Positions 10,886 to 22,686 of a stretch of 64,000 bases of DNA are shown piece by piece. Under the pieces are notes generated by a model, which saw only the letters and a list, made by a program, of their open reading frames with translations, did not search any database and was not told the origin of the DNA. Made by a program: the position numbers and the translations under genes. This DNA is from Macrostomum hystrix. Taxonomy: Eukaryota > Platyhelminthes > Macrostomidae. The stretch's first letter is position 1, and each line of letters begins with the position of its first letter. The stretch is taken from positions 20,682,001 through 20,746,000 of the forward strand of contig CATNEN010000038.1 of NCBI GenBank assembly GCA_950097015.1. Reading direction: 5' to 3'.

Positions 10886-11445
10886 AGTAGGTTGTAGCCT
10901 AGTGGTTAGATTGTTGAACTAACAACCTGAAGGTCTGCAGGGTTCAATTCCCGACTCCACTTAAACAATTTGTGTCCTTTAGCAAGACATTTAACTCAAG
11001 ACAAGACAAGACAAGACAAGGCATTGCTTCAGTCCACCCAGCTGTTAAATAGGTATGGGCTGGGTTAGCTGGGTATCAGCTGGGTTAATAGTTGGTTGGT
11101 ATGGTGTCCCCCTTGTCCATGGACTAAACAGCCATATGCGGCTAGGGATGCTAAAATACCGGACTTGCCCAAAACTGGGATCCCGGTATTCAATACCAGA
11201 ATTTCGCCAATACCGAAATACCAAATAATACAGAAAAAATGACCTAAAACTGGGATCCCGGTATTAGCATCTCTAATACAGACATATTTTAGACCAATAC
11301 TGGACCAATACCAAACCCTAATACAGGTATTGGTAATACCGAAAAATGGCCCAAAACCGGTATTTTTCGAAACCGTGATCCTGGTATTAGCATCTCTATA
11401 TGCTGCTTTCAGATGCATGGCACAATAGCTGCAGCTGTGCTGTTG
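10886..11445 (+). mobile_element. SINE-A, interrupted by a MITE
   Basis: Starts with a tRNA-like head: A-box-like TAGCCTAGTGGTTAG and B-box GGTTCAATTCCC. A core follows with GCAAGACATTTAACTC and TTGCTTCAGTCCACCCAGCTG, then CCATGGACTAAACAGCC. An (ACAAG)n slippage sits inside the core. The hAT-like MITE at 11143-11398 splits it, and 3' sequence resumes at 11399 (TATGCTGCTTTCAGATGCAT), matching the 3' part of the copy at 55.65 kb. Confidence 0.75.
11143..11398. mobile_element. hAT-like MITE nested in SINE-A
   Basis: 256 bases with terminal inverted repeats TAGGGATGCTAA and TTAGCATCTCTA, flanked by 8-base target duplications TATGCGGC (11135-11142) and TATGCTGC (11399-11406). The 8-base duplication and the TAG-G termini fit hAT elements. 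No coding capacity. The interior is rich in GGTATT/AATACC words. Confidence 0.8.
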
Positions 11446-11615
11446 GCTGCACATCTGGCCCAATTTGGGCAGGTGTAAACAATTACTTTAAAATGATTTA
11501 ATTTATTCAAAAATTGCATTGACTTAAAGGCTTTTTATTGGATTAATGACATGGAAACTGTTTAGATGTAATTGAGTTGTACCGGTTGTCCTGCTAACAA
11601 TGGGGTATCTGGTGG
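11446..11615. other. Short spacer between SINE and MITE
   Basis: No feature recognised. Confidence 0.3.
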
Positions 11616-11623
11616 ACTCCAAT

Positions 11624-11904
11624 CATACATGCGCAACACCCGGCCGAGCCGGCCGAACCGGCCGGGTGAAACGAGGGCCAAGCAAGGTAAGTCGCAAAAA
11701 CCAATCGACCAAGCGCAAAAAAATCAAAGGGGGGACCAAGGGACAAAAAAGGAAGGCGTGAAGAAAAGGAAAAAGGGGAGAGAAAAAGAGAGCAAATGAG
11801 AGCAAACTAAGTCGTAAATAGAGCAATGAAACGAACTAAGTCGCAAATGAGAGCAAAAACTAAGTCGCAAGGCCGGCTAAGATTTGGGAGGTTGCGCATG
11901 TATG
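11624..11904. mobile_element. 281-base MITE, 8-base target duplication
   Basis: Perfect 14-base terminal inverted repeats CATACATGCGCAAC / GTTGCGCATGTATG, flanked by perfect target duplications ACTCCAAT at 11616-11623 and 11905-11912. The interior is GC-rich at the left (CCGGCC words) and has internal repeats of ACTAAGTCGCAAATGAGAGC at the right. No open frame of note. The 8-base duplication fits hAT or P superfamilies; the termini do not match one decisively. Confidence 0.85.
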
Positions 11905-11912
11905 ACTCCAAT

Positions 11913-13810
11913 ATGAAGTCCAAGAGTACTAGGTAGTGTAGTAGTAGTGCTGCCACCAGGGCATCAGGACTTCTGCGTTTGGTGAGGTGAAGGATCCTTG
12001 GCCCGAAAGAGATAAAGTCACAAAGTCTTGAGAAGCACACACCGTGCAGAGTTCCAGCCACAGTAAAAGGCTGTCAGAGTCCTGCATAGCTCGGGTGGTA
12101 ATGGGAGGCTCAGTTAGTTTCGGTACTTAGCCAGAACTGAGCTTGCGAGCAGTCACACGCAGAGACTGAAGCGGGAAACTTGTACACTGATGGCACCATA
12201 CTCTAGGTAAGAGAGAGTGACTATAACAAGGTCGGAATATCGCTAGTAGAAAGGAACCTTTGAGAACCAGAGGAGCGGGCTTTCTTTTATAGGCAAGGGC
12301 CTCCCATAGGGTCAGTAAAGAGTTAGAAAACACGTGATGGTGTGACAATTAAAATGACGAAGACAGAAGTCCGTGGCGGCAACAATTAGAGTTCACTTCA
12401 GTCTAGAGTCAGTTCAATTATGTGGTGTAGCGGTAGCACTTTATTATCGTGGTGCACTGGGATGCACTACAAGCAGAGAGTAAAGAAAGTAAGGTGCAGG
12501 AGCTCAACCATAGTAATAGCAATGACGGCACGGCGAGGGGAAGATAAGAAATAGTGCGCGAAGCTAGGACAGACACGAGAAGCCGAGCAGTGGGCAGGGC
12601 TAACAGGCAGAATAGTCTCAGAACAATAACAAGTGGACAACCAGTGGTCAAACAGGAACACGAGAAGACAAAGCGAGACAACAAGAACGAGAACCAGGGC
12701 CGGACACGACAAGACAGGACAAGACAAGACAAGACACGATAAGACAAGACAAGACAAGACAAGACAAGACAAGTGGAGCGCGAGCGGGCCTAAAGCCCTT
12801 ATTTAAATAAGCTTAGTAAACTGCAGAACAGGGCGATCGATAACTCTAGAAACTGGCCCCAGCCAATGAGCGTGTAAGTACACTGGTCTGGGCAGACGAC
12901 AATTAGACATTAGCAAAACCAAGCTGTGGCAGCGCGATGTGCACTAACGCCTACTAACAGTAACACTCTAAGAATTACAACTTAACCATACGAAACTGAG
13001 AAATGGATGAAAACCAGACGACATCAGTAAAACGGCCCTAGTTAGTACACACGTAAATTAGCTATGTAAATTAACAAGTAAATTAAATTGCTAGGGGCGC
13101 TTTCAACAAGTGACAACGTCACAATGGAATCACGTGTTTTCTAAAATTAGCAACTGATGTCAGGTGGCGCCAGAAACGTCACTCACTCCTACGTAGGCTC
13201 CTGTCCCATAATCAAAGCACCAAGTGCAGTAAACATGTTTACGTGCACTTTAAAATACAAAGAGAGGCCAGTCACATGAGGAGAATCACGTGCTGACTGA
13301 GGGCGAACAAGCACACAAAGAAAAAGGGACGGGGAACAGCGAAGCCAGCGCGGAACAAAGAGGTGATGACTCATCCCTGGGGGGGAGACAACACACTCAA
13401 AGTGCAGGCGCGGCTGGGGAAGGGCAGGGCAGAGAGGGACAGACCAGACAATGCCAGAGAGGGCGGGCCGGGCAGCCACTCAGTGCCAGCATAAGGGACA
13501 CCTAAGCTACCTTGCAGGTGGGGCTACTGACAGCTAGTGAGACACCAATAGGCCCCTAAGCCGTGGCTCACTACAATTGCCTAAACTTTTTACCAATTAG
13601 CTACTAAAAGGATTACTACTTAAGGGCACACTACTTAAGAAAGTGTGTCTTTAAATCAAACAGGCCATAAAATTTAAGTGGTTAAATTCAATTAAGTACA
13701 AAAACTTTTTCCAGCCATGTTGTATATGTTTTTTAAGTTGGTCATAAACCTATTAATTTTCACACTGTCAAATATACATAAGTATAAATATAATTTCAGC
13801 TTACTACAAA
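11913..13810. other. Intergenic DNA with an AAGAC microsatellite
   Basis: No convincing gene. 12709-12772 is an (ACAAG)n-type run of about 12 copies. The stretch 12.0-13.5 kb is more GC-rich than its surroundings and may be old transposon sequence, but I found no termini or protein motif. A TATAAATATAA stretch near 13782 lies about 30 bases before the beta-adaptin start codon. Confidence 0.35.
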
Positions 13811-16800
13811 ATGCAAGGAGTTGCAGCATCTGTATCTGATACCCTGGGAAACATCAGGTAATTTTTCTAGATATATTTTTCTACTGCTCATAGGGTCAAG
13901 AGTTTATTATTAATATTTATTAATTTTTACTTTCGCAGGCCATGGCTTCAGAAAGTGACAACTCAGGCAAAGACCACCGATTCTAAGTATTTCACCACAA
14001 CTAGAAAAGGTACACATATATTACAATTAGTTTGTTTCTGAACAATTTACTAAATTGATTTCCCAAACTAAACACAACAGGTGAAATATTCGAACTGAAG
14101 GCCGAATTAAATAGCGAACGCAAAGACAAACGAAAGGAGGCCGTCAAGAAGGTGATCGCCAGCATGACAGTTGGCAAAGATGTCAGCACACTATTCCCTG
14201 ATGTTGTCAACTGTATGCAGGCCGACAATCTGGAATTGAAGAAGCTGGTCTATCTCTACCTGATGAACTACGCCAAGACTCAGCCTGACAAGGCCATCAT
14301 GGCTGTTAATACCTTTGTGCGAGACTGCGAAGATCCTAATCCTCTTATTCGCGCCCTTGCCGTTCGCACTATCGGCTGCATCCGGGTTGACGAAATCACC
14401 GCCTACCTGTGCGATCCATTGCGCAAATGCCTCAAGGACGAAGATCCCTACGTGCGCAAGACTGCGGCTGTGTGCGTAGCTAAACTGCACGACATTGACC
14501 CGCTGCTGGTTGAGGAGCAGGTGGGTTCCATTGCGCTTATCATCCTTCTCCCGTCCTCCCCATTGTGCTCAACCTACCCCCATTTCTTCAGTGTGCTCAA
14601 CCTCTTCCAGTCCTTCAGTGTGCTCAACCTCTTCCAGTCCTTCAGTGTGCTCAACCTCTTCCAGTCCTTCAGTGTGCTCAACCTCTTTTGTCTTTCAGTG
14701 TACTCAACCTTCAGTCCTTCAGTGTGCTCAACCTCTTCCAGTCATTCAGTGTGCTCAACCTCTTCCAGTCATTCAGTGTGCTCAACCTCTTTTGTCTTTC
14801 AGTGTACTCAACCTTCAGTCCTTCAGTGTGCTCAACCTCTTCCAGTCCTTCAGTGTGCTCAACCTCTTCCAGTCCTTCAGTGTGCTCAACCTCTTCCAGT
14901 CCTTCAGTGTGCTCAACCTCTTCCAGTCCTTCAGTGTGCTTAACCACACCAGTCATTTAGTTAAACTGTAGTCGCCTCCCCTTGCACTGTACGCAGGGCT
15001 TCCTGGACGCCCTGAAGGACCTGCTAGCAGACAGCAATCCGATGGTTGTGGCCAACGCGGTTGCTGCTATCACTGAGATTGCCGATTCCGCTCAGACTGA
15101 GAACGCCTCTGAGATGCTCTGCTGGAGTGGCCAGCTAATTAATAAGCTGCTCACAGCACTGAACGAATGCACTGAGTGAGTACTGTTTGGTTATCAATTT
15201 TTGTCCAATTTTTTTAGTATCTCCAAAGTATTCAGATCGGTGAAATTTCGCTTTATGTTAACCTCCTGTATTCTATTACAGGTGGGGTCAAGTCTTCATC
15301 CTGGACGCTGTCGCTAACTACACTCCGACTGAGAGCGCTGAGGCCCAAAAGTGAGCATATTTCTTTGGTCCTCAATCTTCAACGTGCTACTGTGAGTAGT
15401 ATTACGCATAAGTTAAAGACAAACCTTTGTCCACTTTTAATGCCGCCATTTTACCTATAGCTTTCTCAATGAGCTTATTAACAGTGCCAGTGTGCGGTTA
15501 TGCTGGTGGACTACATTATTGAAGGCTTAGAAGTCTTTCCTGGCATTATTTGCAGCTCTTTTTTATTAAAAATGTCATTTAGAACTCTGTAATTATCAGA
15601 AACTAAATTACATTTAACGCACATTAGCCGAACATTTTATGTTAAATTTATTCTATTTTTCACTACTGTAAGTAGCGTTGTAAATATAACAGGTCCGCTA
15701 TTAATGCCGCGCAAACAAGTTTTTTGTTTCTCTACTTGGCTACTTAAATGTAGTCAATATAGAGCTATGAATATATACCGGTTTCTGCGGTTATGCTGGT
15801 GGACTAGATAATTGATCTATTTTGTCATTGGCTAATTTTGCCTTTATTCTGAAAGGCTATTAAATTGTTTGCCAAACATTTGTTCCCGTTTTAGATTAAC
15901 ATAAATTTATATTATTAACGTTAATGTCATTGTGAGTTACAAGTACAGATAATGCTATCGTCCTGCAGCAAACGTGCTCACAATCGTGTAAAATTTCAAA
16001 CATTGCGAATACTGAGCTAAGCCTAGCGGGACTAGATTGGATCTTTATTGGGATCAGATGGAGGCGGGGAGCCCAGTAATAACTCTCTAAAGTGCGTTTC
16101 CTGCCTGCTTATTGTCCCATACAGTCTTCGAAACAGCAGTATCCACAACTAGAATCGTAGTAGTATAGAAAACCAGAATCGTAGCTGGATACACAACCAG
16201 AATCGTAGCAGGATACACAACCAGAATCGTAGCAGGATACACAGCCAGAATCGTAGCAGAACACACTACCAGAATCGTAGCAGGATACACAACCAGAATC
16301 GTAGCAGGATACACAACCAGAATCGTAGCAGGATACACAACCAGAATCGTAGCAGGATACACAACCAGAATCGTAGCAGGATACACAACCAGAATCGTAG
16401 CAGGACACACTACCAGAATCGTAGCAGTACACACTACCAGAATCGTAGCAGTACACACTACCAGAATCGTAGCAGGATCCACAACCAGAATCGTAGCAGT
16501 ACACACTACCAGAATCGTAGCAGTACACACTACCAGAATCGTAGCAGGATCCACAACAGAATCGTAGCAGGACACACTACCAGAATCGTAGCAGGATACA
16601 CAACCAGAATCGTAGCAGTACACACTACCAGAATCGTAGCAGGATACACAACCAGAATCGTAGCAGGACACACTACCAGAATCGTAGCAGTACACACTAC
16701 CAGAATCGTAGCAGGATCCACAACCAGAATCGTAGCAGGAAACACTACCAGAATCGTAGCAGGACACACTACCAGAATCGTAGCAGGATACACAACCAGA

Positions 16801-19800
16801 ACGTTATTAGGCTTTTGTCCAAAATGTTTATTGTTTCAGTGAAATTATCTGTTTTTAGATTAAAATGTCCCACTTTACTTTTTGCCGCATTTGACTTGTC
16901 AATCAAACTGAGTGTCATAACGCGGCTGCACTTTTGTGGGACAAAAAATGTGAGATCAGATGGAGGCGGGAAGCCCTGTCTTAATAATAGACTAAAGTGC
17001 GTTTTCTGCCTGCTTATTGTCTCATACAGTCTAGGTAAAAAATCAAGTTAAACTCCTTGTTCCTAAACTGTTACTATTTTATCAACTTGAATGAACTTTT
17101 AGAAAGCCCACAACCAGAATCCAAGCTAGACCCAAAATTAGAGTCCAAGCTAGACCCAAAATTAGAGTCCAAGCTAGACCCAACATTAGAATCCAAGCTA
17201 GACCCACAACCAGAATCCAAGCTAGACCCAACATTAGAATCCAAGCTAGACCCACAACCAGAATCCAAGCTAGACCCAAAACCAGAATCCAAGCTAGACC
17301 CATAGTCAGAATCCAAGCTAGACCCACAATCAGAATCCAAGCTAGACCCACAATCAGAATCCAAGCTAGACCCACAATCAGAATCCAAGCTAGATCCACA
17401 ATCAGAATCGAAGCTAGACCCACAATCAGAATCCAAGCTAGACCCACAACCAGAATCCAAGCTAGACCCATAGTCAGAATCCAAGCAAGACCCACAATCA
17501 GAATCCAAGCTAGACCCACAATCAGAATCCAAGCTAGACCCACAATCAGAATCCAAGCTAGATCCACAATCAGAATCGAAGCTAGACCCACAATCAGAAT
17601 CCAAGCTAGACCCACAACCAGAATCCAAGCTAGACCCATAGTCAGAATCCAAGCTAGAAGCTATAACCAGAATCGCAGCAGAAGCTATAACCAGAATCGC
17701 AGCAGAAGCTATAACCAGAATCGCAGCAGAAGCTATGACCAGAATCGCAGCAGAAGCTATAACCAGAATCGCAGCAGAAGCTATAACCAGAATCGCAGCA
17801 GAAGCTATAACCAGAATCGCAGCAGAAGCTATAACCAGAATCGCAGCAGAAGCTATGACCAGAATTGCAGCAGAAGCTATGACCAGAATCGCAGCAGAAG
17901 CTATAACCAGAATCACAGCAGAAGCTATAACCAGAATCGCAGCAGAAGCTATAACCAGAATCGCAGCAGAAGCTATAACCAGAATCGCAGCAGAAGCTAT
18001 AACCAGAATCGCAGCAGAAGCTATGACCAGAATTGCAGCAGAAGCTATGACCAGAATCGCAGCAGAAGCTATAACCAGAATCACAGCAGAAGCTTTAGCG
18101 AGAATCGCCTGTTCTTTTCTGGTTGAAACACAAAGTAATATTTTACAAGTGCATGAAAACTCAAACATTTATCCCAAATTCCTCACCTGAAGCATGATCG
18201 AGCGAGTGTCGCCCCGTCTGGCCCACGCTAACGCTGCAGTTGTGCTCAGCGCAGTCAAAGTGATCATGAAGCTGCTTGAGATGCTAGATCCTGGCGCGGA
18301 CTTTGTTGTTAGCACCATCAAGAAGCTGTCGGCTCCACTGGTCACTCTTTTGTCTAGCGAGCCGGAGATTCAATACGTGGCCCTGCGCAACATTAACCTG
18401 ATTGTGCAGAAGCGCCCGGACATACTCAAGCAGGAGCTCAAAGTGTTCTTTGTTAAATACAACGATCCCATCTATGTCAAGTTGGAGAAGCTGGACATCC
18501 TCATTCGGCTCACCTCGGCGGCTAATATTGCTAATGTGCTGGCCGAACTAAAGGAATACGCTACCGAGGTCGATGTGGATTTCGTTCGAAAAGCGGTTAG
18601 TGTTTCTAGAGATTGTAGAATCGCTGCAAGAATCTACATGCGACTGTCGCAGGTGGAATCGCAGCTAGAGTCGCATCTAGAATCGTATCAAGAATCGGAG
18701 CTAGAGTCGTAGCAAGAATCGCAGGTAGAATCGTAGCAAGAGTCGCAGCTAAAATCGTAGCTAGAATCGTTGCAAGAATCGCAGCAAAAATCGCAGATAG
18801 AATCGTAGCAATAATCACAGCAAGAATCGCAGATAGAATCGTAGATAGAATCACAGCAAGAATCGCAGGTAGAATCGTATCAAGAATTTTAGCTAAAATC
18901 GCAGCAAGAATCGCAGGTAGAATCGTAGCAAGAATCGCAGGTAGAATCGGCACAGTAGCAGCAAGAATCGCAACTAGAATCCCATTCCGAATCGCTGTTA
19001 TAACCCAGGTGCGAGCCATAGGTCGCTGTGCCATCAAAGTGGAATCCGCCGCAGAGCGTTGCGTCAGCACCCTACTGGATCTAATCCAAACCAAGGTTAA
19101 CTACGTTGTCCAAGAGGCCATTGTTGTCATCAAGGACATCTTCCGCAAGTATCCAAACAAATACGAATCGGTAATTGGCACGCTCTGCGAGAATCTGGAC
19201 ACCCTTGACGAGCCGGAAGCTCGCGCCTCGATGATCTGGATCATTGGCGAATACGCTGAACGAATCGACAACGCCGACGAGCTGCTTGAATCATTCCTAG
19301 AAGGCTTCGCCGATGAGCAGACAGCTGTGCAGCTGCAGTTGCTAACCGCAGTGGTTAAATTGTTTCTAAAGCGCCCAACGGATACACAGGAGCTGGTGCA
19401 GCAGGCTCTCAGCCTGGCTACTCAGGAGGCTGATAATCCGGATCTGCGCGATCGGGGTTACATCTACTGGCGCCTATTGTCCACTGATCCGGCTGCGGCT
19501 AAGCAGGTGTGAAATCTTTAATTTTTATAGTTTGTTTGAGTGTGTCTGCGAGTTGCATTTCTTTCCACTCCTCTGCTCTGCCCCCGAAATGATAAATTCT
19601 CAGGTGGTCCTAGCTGAGAAGCCGCTAATTAGCGAAGAAACCGACCTTCTGGAGCCTAACCTCCTGGACGAACTAATCTGCCACATTGGCAGTCTGGCCT
19701 CCGTCTATCACAAGCCGCCGGCCGCATTCGTTGATGGCCGCGGCGGTCAAGTTGCTAAGGCAACCAAAGGCCTGCCATCTAGGCTTGCTGGCGAAGCAGC

Positions 19801-22180
19801 TGCCGGCGGCGGACCAGCGGGTGCCGACTTTGGCGCCAGCGCGGCGCCTTCTAGACCGGCTGTCAGCGTCATACCGACGCAGGATTCTTTGATTGGCGAC
19901 CTTCTAGACATTGACATGTCCGGCGGTGTCGGCGGCGTCGCGTCCATGTCAACTGCGGCTACTTCTAATCAACCCGTTGATTTGCTCGGCGAAGGCCTCG
20001 ACTCCTTGGTGAGTGGCGCATTCCTCAAATTGCTAGTGCCAACAAGTCTCATGCTAGTATTAACAGTAGAAAGACGACGGTATTCTCCCTCCTGGGAAAA
20101 GACCTCCCTCCTACTTCACAATAGCTTCCAAACCAAATGACCATCGTCGAGATATTCAGTGATTCCTGTCGGAGTCCCTGGTGACAGGGGCAACTAACAT
20201 TGCACTGCATAAACATCTTTCGTGGATCCGTTGTTAAAAAAAAAGGAAAAAATCTATTTAATCAATCCAAAATAGTAAGCAATGATAGCCGGCATGGTTA
20301 CATGATGAAATTTTGTGAGCAGAAAATGGTGCCTTTGTTTGTGGTTTTTGCCACCAGACACCTCGACGAGAATCGTTGAATATCCTTAAATTTAGGTCTT
20401 TGTTCTGGGTGTTAATGCTGATTGGTTGAATATTTTAGGAGATGTTGGCAAAAAAAGAAAATTTGGACATTTGAAATACCCCCGAGCTCTTTCTACCGTA
20501 AACTATCCCGAATATTTTTACTCAGCTTGGCGGTCCCGTACCTTCGGCCACCTCGCCTGTGCCCGGCGGCGCTGCGGCTGGAACAACTGGCGGCGGCGGC
20601 GCCGACTCGCTAGCGGACATCTTCGGTGGTCTCGGCGGCCTCGGCGGCGGCGGAGTCGGCGGCGGCGCCGGCTTCTCGCCGCCATTCGAAACTTGGCTTC
20701 CGGCCCAGAAAGGCAAGGGCCTGCAGATTGAGGGCAGGTTTATGCGCCGAGGGCCGCAGTTGAATATGGAACTGCGCTTGCGCAATAACGCCATGCAACA
20801 GCTGAACGGATTCGCCATCCAGTTTAATAAAAACAGCTTCGGCCTGGCCCCCGCTCAGCCCCTAGCCGTTAATCCGCTCGCGCCGCAGCAGAGCGCCACC
20901 ACCCTGCTGCCGCTGAATACTAAGGGCCCGGTGCAGAAGATGGATCCGTTGCTGACGCTTCAGGTGAGCTGGCTACGTTTGACGCTAATAAACATTTGTA
21001 CTTTGCAGAATAATTACTAGTCTTAAATTGTCTTTCCTCTTCTTGCTAAGGTTTTATAAAATATTTGACACCTGTCAATTCTGATTTTATACTTGTCAAT
21101 CGTACTCTTAGTACTAATATATTGCGATATCACACCTGTCAATAGTAATGCCACACCTGTCAATCACAACGTTACACCTTTCAACAGTGATGTCACCCCT
21201 GTCAATAGTGATGCCACACCTGTCAATAGTGATGCCAAATCTGTCAATAGTGATGCCACACCTGTCAATAGTGATGCCACACCTGTCAATAGTGATGCCA
21301 CACCTGTCAATAGTGATGCCAAATCTGTCTATAGTGATGCCACACCTGTCAATAGTGATGCCAAATCTGTCAATAGTGATGCCAAATCTGTCAATAGTGA
21401 TGCCACACCTGTCAATAGTGATGCCACACCTGTCAATCGCAACGCCACACCAGTCAACAGTAATGTCACCCCTGTCAATAGTGATGCCAAATCTGTCAAT
21501 AGTGATGCCACACCTGTCAATCGCAACGCCACACCAGTCAACAGTGATGTCACCCCTGTCAATAGTGATGTCACACCTGTCAACAGTGATGTCACCCTTG
21601 TCAATAGTGATGTCACCCCTGTCAATAGTGATGTCACACCTGTCAACAGTGATGTCACCCCTGTCAATAGTGATGTCACCCCTGTCAATAGTGATGTCAC
21701 ACCTGTCATTCGCGATGTCACACCTGTCAGTAGTTAATTATAAAAACTCGGTACAATTCCTCCTTTCAAAATCACCAGGTGGCAGTTAAGAACAACATCG
21801 ACATCTTCTACTTCGCCTGTCTAATCCCAATGTACGCCCTATTCACTGAGGAGGGCGACATGGACAAGCGCGTGTTCCTATCGACCTGGAAGGACATACC
21901 GCCGGAGAATGAGACCCAGTTTAACCTTGGCTCCTATCCGCACAGCGCGGATACGGCTAGCGCTATGCTGCGCTCATTTAACGTATTCACAATAGCCAAG
22001 CGCAGTGTTGAAGCCACCGATATGCTCTATCAGTGCGTCAAACTCACCAATGGCATACTGGTGCTAGCCGAGCTCAAGATTGTCCCTCAGACTAGCTCGT
22101 ACACTCTCAGCCTGAAGTCGCGTCACGTTGAAATCTACCCGGGCTTGCACGAGGCCTACCTGGCGATTCTAAGAGGCTGA
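13811..22180 (+). CDS. AP2B1: Beta-adaptin (AP-1/AP-2 large subunit)
   Basis: Ten exons, 983 residues: 13811-13857, 13939-14009, 14081-14520, 14997-15175, 15282-15350, 18193-18595, 19009-19506, 19604-20008, 20526-20963, 21779-22180. All junctions are GT-AG and in frame. It encodes the beta chain of clathrin adaptor complexes, which links cargo and clathrin at the Golgi/endosome (AP-1) or plasma membrane (AP-2); many invertebrates use one shared beta. The trunk (about 30-610) has highly conserved blocks such as [20 protein letters not shown] and [20 protein letters not shown]. The Gly/Ala-rich hinge carries a clathrin box LLDID at 669-673. The appendage follows from about 745, with [14 protein letters not shown] and [13 protein letters not shown]. 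Human AP2B1 has 937 residues; extra length is in the hinge and in about 28 residues before the usual TDSKYF start, encoded by exon 1 and part of exon 2. Introns 3, 5, 6 and 9 hold minisatellites. Confidence 0.95.
14582..14950 (+). repeat. 27-bp minisatellite, beta-adaptin intron 3
   Basis: About 14 units, some shortened. The unit contains TGTGCTCAACCTCTTCCAG followed by TCCTTCAG, so each carries a branchpoint-like CTCAAC, a pyrimidine tract and two CAG acceptors on the sense strand. The real acceptor is at 14996. Confidence 0.95.
15351..16130. other. Unique part of beta-adaptin intron 5
   Basis: AT-rich intron sequence with no coding exon or repeat recognised. Segments around 16050-16120 and 16955-17030 resemble each other (GATCAGATGGAGGCGGG then CTAAAGTGCGTTT), so the first array is flanked by direct repeats. 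Confidence 0.45.
16135..16805 (+). repeat. 24-bp minisatellite A, beta-adaptin intron 5
   Basis: About 28 units of CCAGAATCGTAGCAGGATAC plus four bases. Variants include AGTACACACTA endings. Flanked by similar sequences near 16050 and 16955. Confidence 0.95.
17098..17660 (+). repeat. 24-bp minisatellite B, beta-adaptin intron 5
   Basis: About 23 units of GAATCCAAGCTAGACCCACA plus four bases, with an internal higher-order duplication of roughly 170 bases. The unit is related to arrays A and C. Confidence 0.95.
17661..18105 (+). repeat. 24-bp minisatellite C, beta-adaptin intron 5
   Basis: About 18 units of CCAGAATCGCAGCAGAAGCT plus four bases, joined directly to array B. It ends about 85 bases before exon 6. 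Confidence 0.95.
18610..18990 (+). repeat. 12-bp minisatellite, beta-adaptin intron 6
   Basis: About 30 degenerate units of AGAATCGCAGCA. It begins close to the exon 6 donor and ends about 20 bases before exon 7. The unit is roughly half of the intron 5 24-mers. Confidence 0.9.
20009..20525. other. Beta-adaptin intron 8, no array
   Basis: 517 bases of ordinary intron sequence without tandem repeats; no other feature recognised. Confidence 0.6.
21125..21735 (+). repeat. 21-bp minisatellite, beta-adaptin intron 9
   Basis: About 28 units of GTCAATAGTGATGCCACACC plus one base, ending about 45 bases before exon 10. Confidence 0.95.
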
Positions 22181-22653
22181 GTTATTTATTGGACTAGGCG
22201 AACAAGTTTCCTAGGCTACCACTTGACGGGTCATTTTCTATGAAAAACAAAGCGTAATAGTTAGTTACCATTGCCGTAAACAATACTAGTTTAAGTAGCA
22301 ATCTTAGAAAATTGTTCTCTTTATTACTACAGCTGTTAATTATGCAATTTTATTTATCCACAAGGTGTTGTGCTGCTATATAGTTCGTGAAAATTGTATA
22401 CGTTGTTACACTGTCATCGAATGCGTTTAATTAATTTTTTTTGAGTTTTGCTCACACTGTACTATTAGTAATAAGTAACATATAATTTAAAATTTATAAC
22501 TTTAACTTAAAAACCGAACAGACGAATTTTTCTGACCAAATATATAATATTAACTCCAATTTTGCAAATTCGTCCACCTACTCCCACCAACTACCATCTG
22601 CAATTTTCTTATTTGTTTAATTTACTCTATTTTTGTGCAATATTCACATTGTC
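22181..22653. other. 3' flank of beta-adaptin
   Basis: AT-rich and noncoding. It should contain the beta-adaptin 3' UTR and, on the other strand, the end of the small gene at 22687-22980; the two genes converge. Confidence 0.4.
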
Positions 22654-22659
22654 TTTATT
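22654..22659 (-). terminator. Polyadenylation signal of small minus-strand gene
   Basis: AATAAA on the minus strand, 27 bases after the stop codon of the 70-residue gene. Confidence 0.5.
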
Positions 22660-22686
22660 CGAGCAATGTAAGTAATTTATGACATT

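Noticed and set aside
10890-10962. tRNA gene
   Set aside because: tRNA-like A and B boxes are present, but the sequence continues into a SINE core, and similar heads at 43.2 and 55.8 kb are attached to the same core.
16087-18168. Several open frames of 139-364 codons over the 24-bp arrays
   Set aside because: Pure repeat translations inside beta-adaptin intron 5; open in several frames, no start context or conserved residue pattern.
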